A stretch of 64,000 nt of DNA from JBGANR01 sp044222225 (GTDB lineage: Bacteria; Actinomycetota; Actinomycetes; Mycobacteriales; Mycobacteriaceae), in the NCBI GenBank assembly GCA_044222225.1, contig JBGANR010000021.1, forward strand, positions 1 to 64,000, in the 5' to 3' direction. Numbering within the stretch: position 1 is the first letter of the stretch; each line of letters begins with the position of its first letter. A model generated the notes under the pieces. That model was not told the origin of the DNA. It searched no databases and saw only the letters and a program-made list of their open reading frames with translations. Of this stretch, positions 61,601-64,000 are shown piece by piece. Made by a program: the position numbers and the translations under genes.

Positions 61601-63876
61601 AGCGGCGCGGCCGACTCCGAGGCGGCGAGCGCCGCGCGTTCGCGGGCCGAGAAGCCACGGACGAGCCGGTCGCCGACGACGGCGCCGAACTCGCGGTCCT
61701 CGACGAGCGCGCTCGCGGTGAGCGCGAGATGGAGCGCGTCGAGCCAGCGCGGCCGGCCGTCGTGCGCGCCGCCCCAGTCGATGACGGCGACGGTCCGGTC
61801 GCCCTCGACCCGGATGTTGCCGGGGCAGTAGTCGCCGTGGCTGCCGCCGACGTCGACGGTGGCGTCGGTGAGCGCCGTGCGCAGGGCGCTCTCCAGCTCG
61901 GGCACGAGGGCCGCAGTCGGCGGATCGATGCGGCCGCACATGTCGGCGATCGCGAGCAGCGGCTCGGTCACCCACGCGCGGAGGTGCTCGTCGGTCATCG
62001 TGATGGATTCGGCGGACGCCGCGGCGAAGGGCTCGATCGCGGCCACGGCCGAGGAGACGAGCGGCACGTAGCGGCCCCGGTCGGCGGCCAGCAGCGCGCC
62101 GAGATCGGTGCCGGAGGCGAAGCTCTCGACGGAGCGGACGCCGTCGGCGGCGGCGTCGAACGCCAGGATCCGCGGCGCGAGGGCCGCGATGGACGGCAGC
62201 CCGCCGGCGCGCACCCGGTCGAGGACGTCGCGCGCCGTGGTGAGCTCGCGGCGTCCCTGAGGCGTCGCCGACGCTTTGAGCACGGCCGCCGCGGAGCCGC
62301 CGGTGCGGCCGACGAGGAAGACGTCGATGTCGGTGACGGTGTCGATGCGTCGGCCGACCGTCCAGTTCCGGGCGCCGGGGATGCCGGTGAGATCGGGCAG
62401 CGTCGCCGTGGCGGACCGCGGGTGACGCCGCCGCTCGGTGGCCGCGCGCAGGACGGCCGGCAGGGGCAGGTCGCGGCTCGCCGCCAGAACGCGTCCGACC
62501 CGCCGGATCCCGGACGGCCGCGGGCTCGGGGAGAGCCACAGGTCGCGGCGCACGAGGAGGGCGAGCGCCAGCGCGGTCTGCGTGCCGAGCCAGGCGATGG
62601 CGGCGCCGGTCAGGCCGAGCCGCGGCAGCAGGAAGGCCGCCGAGCCGAGTGCGGCGACCGCCTGCGTGCCCTGCACCGTGAGGATGAGCCGCAACCGGCG
62701 CCGGGCGCGAGCGGTGCTGATCGCCGTCGCGACGAGCAGGTTGGGCAGCGCCGCCAGAACGAGGAGCTGCAGCGTCGTGGTGCCGGCGCGGTAGGACTTG
62801 CCGAAGACCGAGAGGATGAGGGGTGCGAGGACGGCCACGCCGGCGACCACGGGAACGAGGATCCGGGCGCCGTGGGTCAGCACCCGGCGGACTCCGCGGA
62901 CGAGTGCGGCCTGCGACGCGGCGTTCTGCACGACGAGGGAGACGCCGAGGTTCGTGTTGACGAGGTGGATCGAGTAGGCGATCGTCCACGCCATGGCGAA
63001 GTAGGCGTTCTGTTCGGTGTCGAGGAAGGCGATGACGAGGACCGGCAGCAGCGTCATCGACCCGATCGAGCACACGGCGCCGAGGTAGTCGGCGGTGACG
63101 AAGCGGGCGAGGTCGCGCACCGGGGGAAGGGTGTCGATGCCCGTCGAGCGGCGTCGATAGCGGGGGAGCGCGACCGCGAACAGGTAGCCGGTCACGCACA
63201 CGACGTCGAGCCAGAGGGCGACGGCCCACGACGCGAAGATGCCGTGCCACGGCAGCGGCGCCGCGAAGAGCACGACGAGCAGCACCTTCGTCACGGCGAA
63301 GCAGAGGTTCTCGATCGGGACGACGACGGCGCGGCCCAGCGCGGTGAGGACCGACTCCTGCACGGTGAAGAGCACGAAGGCGACGGCGGCCAGGACGAAG
63401 GTGACCCAGTCGCGCGGCGTCTCGAGGAACTCCGTGCCCGGCCATGCCCAGACGACGACGGCGACGGCCGCCGACGCGACGAGTGTCGCCCCGCCGCTGC
63501 ACACGAGATACGAGCGCAGCACGAAGGTCGTCGTACGCGGCCCGGCGGTGGGCACGAACCGCGCCATCGCGCTGGACAGGTTGAGCTGGGCGATCGCCGC
63601 GATGAGCATCATGAGCGAGATCGCGGCGGTGTTGCTGCCGATGACCTCCGGCGGGTAGTAGTCGGCCGCGACGGCCCAGAACACGACGCCGACGGCGGAG
63701 GTGAGCAGCGAGCTGAGCGTCAGGAGATGGCCGTTGCGCAGCATCGGGTCGCGCAGCTCGGCCAGGAGGCGACGCCGGAGCGCTTTGAGGCGGGAGAGCG
63801 GAGCCGACAGTCGCCGCGGCCACGCGGGCGCCGCGGCGCCCGCGGGTACGCGGCGCAGTTCCGTCGTCGTGGTCAT
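58648..63876 (-). CDS. 1742-residue fusion: flippase, kinase-like, GT2 and polymerase-like membrane domains
   Basis: One unbroken frame joins four parts. Residues about 45-445 are a twelve-helix-like MATE/Wzx polysaccharide flippase. About 500-800 is an aminoglycoside-phosphotransferase-like kinase fold (HGDYCPGN at 680-687, DWGG at 700). About 828-1075 is a GT2 glycosyltransferase (SVVICAYTTDRW; DDD at 915-917; CEETEL at 1016-1021). About 1110-1600 is a second integral membrane part, like a Wzy/GT-C polymerase, with a soluble tail to 1742. Such a set in one protein would couple sugar transfer, export and polymerisation. Four-base overlaps link it to both neighbours. Boundaries are approximate. 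Confidence 0.85.
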   Translation of the reverse strand: MTTTTELRRVPAGAAAPAWPRRLSAPLSRLKALRRRLLAELRDPMLRNGHLLTLSSLLTSAVGVVFWAVAADYYPPEVIGSNTAAISLMMLIAAIAQLNLSSAMARFVPTAGPRTTTFVLRSYLVCSGGATLVASAAVAVVVWAWPGTEFLETPRDWVTFVLAAVAFVLFTVQESVLTALGRAVVVPIENLCFAVTKVLLVVLFAAPLPWHGIFASWAVALWLDVVCVTGYLFAVALPRYRRRSTGIDTLPPVRDLARFVTADYLGAVCSIGSMTLLPVLVIAFLDTEQNAYFAMAWTIAYSIHLVNTNLGVSLVVQNAASQAALVRGVRRVLTHGARILVPVVAGVAVLAPLILSVFGKSYRAGTTTLQLLVLAALPNLLVATAISTARARRRLRLILTVQGTQAVAALGSAAFLLPRLGLTGAAIAWLGTQTALALALLVRRDLWLSPSPRPSGIRRVGRVLAASRDLPLPAVLRAATERRRHPRSATATLPDLTGIPGARNWTVGRRIDTVTDIDVFLVGRTGGSAAAVLKASATPQGRRELTTARDVLDRVRAGGLPSIAALAPRILAFDAAADGVRSVESFASGTDLGALLAADRGRYVPLVSSAVAAIEPFAAASAESITMTDEHLRAWVTEPLLAIADMCGRIDPPTAALVPELESALRTALTDATVDVGGSHGDYCPGNIRVEGDRTVAVIDWGGAHDGRPRWLDALHLALTASALVEDREFGAVVGDRLVRGFSARERAALAASESAAPLVAADGDARRLTLLLTWLHHVAENSRKSERFGVHPVWWARNVLPVLRTVHGSAGVPLTVAPYAAAPVPPRPSVSVVICAYTTDRWSELVAAVQSVRAQTPEAAEVVVVIDHSPELLDRARSTFTDAIVVPNSATKGLSGARNTGVAMATGDVVAFLDDDAEAAPGWLAALADGYRTADDGTVIGVGGAIDPIWHGGRPAWFPDEFAWVVGCSYRGLPTEAATVRNHIGANMSLRRDVLVSSTGFESRLGRIGKRPLGCEETELCIRTSAAHPGSAHRYEPTARVRHHVTPERRTWAYFRSRCYAEGLSKALVSTLTGAGDALSSERAYVTSVIPRGVLRGVGDALRGRPAGLARAAAMIAGVLITASGYAVGRVRIALRPTVPAVPDGDAPAAGRDTRAAAGPALRLRTAAPYLGLPVAAAAWIVSLPQIDLSAIGDFGLIPLLPVTFWIGLAALLASFGVLVRRGGASGRLLTAQLVLLVAMLHATPSAVYGTLRYSWAWKHVGMVDFFLRHEGVDTTIQELSAYQNWPGFFTGNALFVDAGGLVTSLGYAVWAPLVWNLLFLGPIYLIADSATKDRRLIWATLAVFVLGSWVGQDYFAPQACAFFLYLTAVALTLRHLDRRDGVTGRDRIALSCFALIPMLAAIAPTHQLTPLMMVAGLGALAVIGRYRVLLVVLVVLGLTVAWDFTFAGDWLHANMRSIAKSIGSLGSNAESGFINLGAASPSQAVIAQVDRVHSAAIWGLALLGFIRLRRAGRRDITFALLALAPLPLVVTNDYGGEMVFRVYLFGLPFVAFYAAAALLPPLARPRHGGPARPWRRHAWAAALPVTLVLLVPGFAAGYYGKEQANYFTPDEVAAVQYLYGVAPRGSLLVSATSDYPWAFSHFEHYDYYRFALLEPEDRTAVVDDPIDRLAEIMTGGGHDRAFLVFTRSQSADVAMTGMLPVGALDAVEHAVATSPAYRLVYTNPDSRIYTLVAPEILEHR

Positions 63877-64000
63877 CGCGTGGTGGCTCCGTGATCGAGG
63901 AGGGGGCGGGGATTCTGTGCGCGGCGGATCTGCCGGCGACTGCGGACGTAGGCGAGCGGTCCGCGCAGCAGTCCGCGGCGCTCGAGCCGGGCGAGGTCGG
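63873..64000 (-). CDS. Glycosyltransferase C-terminal end (cut by window edge)
   Basis: The frame closing at the TGA 63873-63875 gives about 41 residues (LERRGLLRGPLAYVRSRRQI and then RRAQNPRPLLDHG), which resembles the basic tail of GT2 enzymes. It overlaps the fusion-protein start by four bases and so belongs to the same operon; most of the gene and its function lie outside the window. Confidence 0.5.
   Translation of the reverse strand, partial: DLARLERRGLLRGPLAYVRSRRQIRRAQNPRPLLDHGATTR

Noticed and set aside
60742..63894. 1050-residue plus-strand frame across the fusion gene
   Set aside because: Antisense shadow with repetitive Arg/Gly/Asp content; the minus frame carries four domains with motifs.

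Overview
The window is GC-rich, gene-dense chromosomal DNA of a mycolic-acid-containing actinobacterium (order Mycobacteriales). Support for this comes from the fasR-fabD-acpM-kasA block, the homodimeric aceE, a CaeA-type lipoprotein hydrolase, a PE-PPE-domain secreted protein, and the linked glnA1 / glnE / glnA2 set. The order aceE, PucR regulator, fabD, acpM, kasA on one side, then lipoprotein, DUF3052, ahpE, cobD, SURF1, ptpA, HAD, cobC, Nif3, zinc ribbon, phosphatase, rnpB, CYTH-CHAD, panB, caeA, glnA2, glnE, glnA1, follows the Mycobacterium tuberculosis Rv2220-Rv2245 neighbourhood (from memory). Lone KasA, no adjacent accD6 and several non-mycobacterial insertions suggest a relative such as Gordonia, Tsukamurella or Williamsia; the genus is not proven.

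Layout. 1-2.5 kb: the end of an IS481-like transposase, a small membrane protein, an MmyB-type regulator divergent from an exported flavodoxin, and two tRNA genes. 2.5-16 kb: a membrane protein, a beta-lactamase-family hydrolase, DUF3145, the fatty-acid/mycolate genes, aceE, ahpE, tRNA-Val and the helicase-like RNA polymerase recycling factor helR with a rifamycin-associated element upstream. 16-25.4 kb: secreted PE-PPE protein, cobalamin genes, SURF1, phosphatases and the RNase P RNA. 25.4-26.3 kb: an inserted nuclease-toxin / partner pair. 26.3-37.8 kb: YjbR, CYTH-CHAD, pip, panB, caeA, glnA2, glnE and an RNB ribonuclease. 37.8-43.8 kb: an accessory island between glnE/rnb and glnA1, with a HEPN Abi-like protein, a frameshifted LysR gene, a DapA-like enzyme, a decayed AbiEii-type module behind a nested palindrome, and a riboswitch-controlled vitamin B12 importer. 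44-46.1 kb: glnA1 and an RDD protein.

46.2-52.5 kb holds four cyclic-di-GMP genes (EAL, GGDEF, GGDEF, GGDEF-EAL) plus a secreted SGNH hydrolase. From 54.4 kb to the window end runs a seven-gene, translationally coupled exopolysaccharide operon on the minus strand: a glycosyltransferase end, a 1742-residue fusion of flippase, kinase-like, GT2 and polymerase-like membrane domains, a small membrane protein, a polysaccharide deacetylase, a BioF2/FemAB-like acyltransferase, a beta-propeller lipoprotein and a GH16 glucanase lipoprotein. The c-di-GMP cluster beside the polysaccharide operon suggests, but does not prove, second-messenger control of the polymer.

Non-coding signals include a roughly 78-bp imperfect palindrome found twice, each time just 3' of a gene (beta-lactamase-like gene and glnA1), a perfect 16-bp hairpin between convergent DUF3145 and kasA, a cobalamin riboswitch and rnpB. 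All calls come from reading the sequence; no database search was run.
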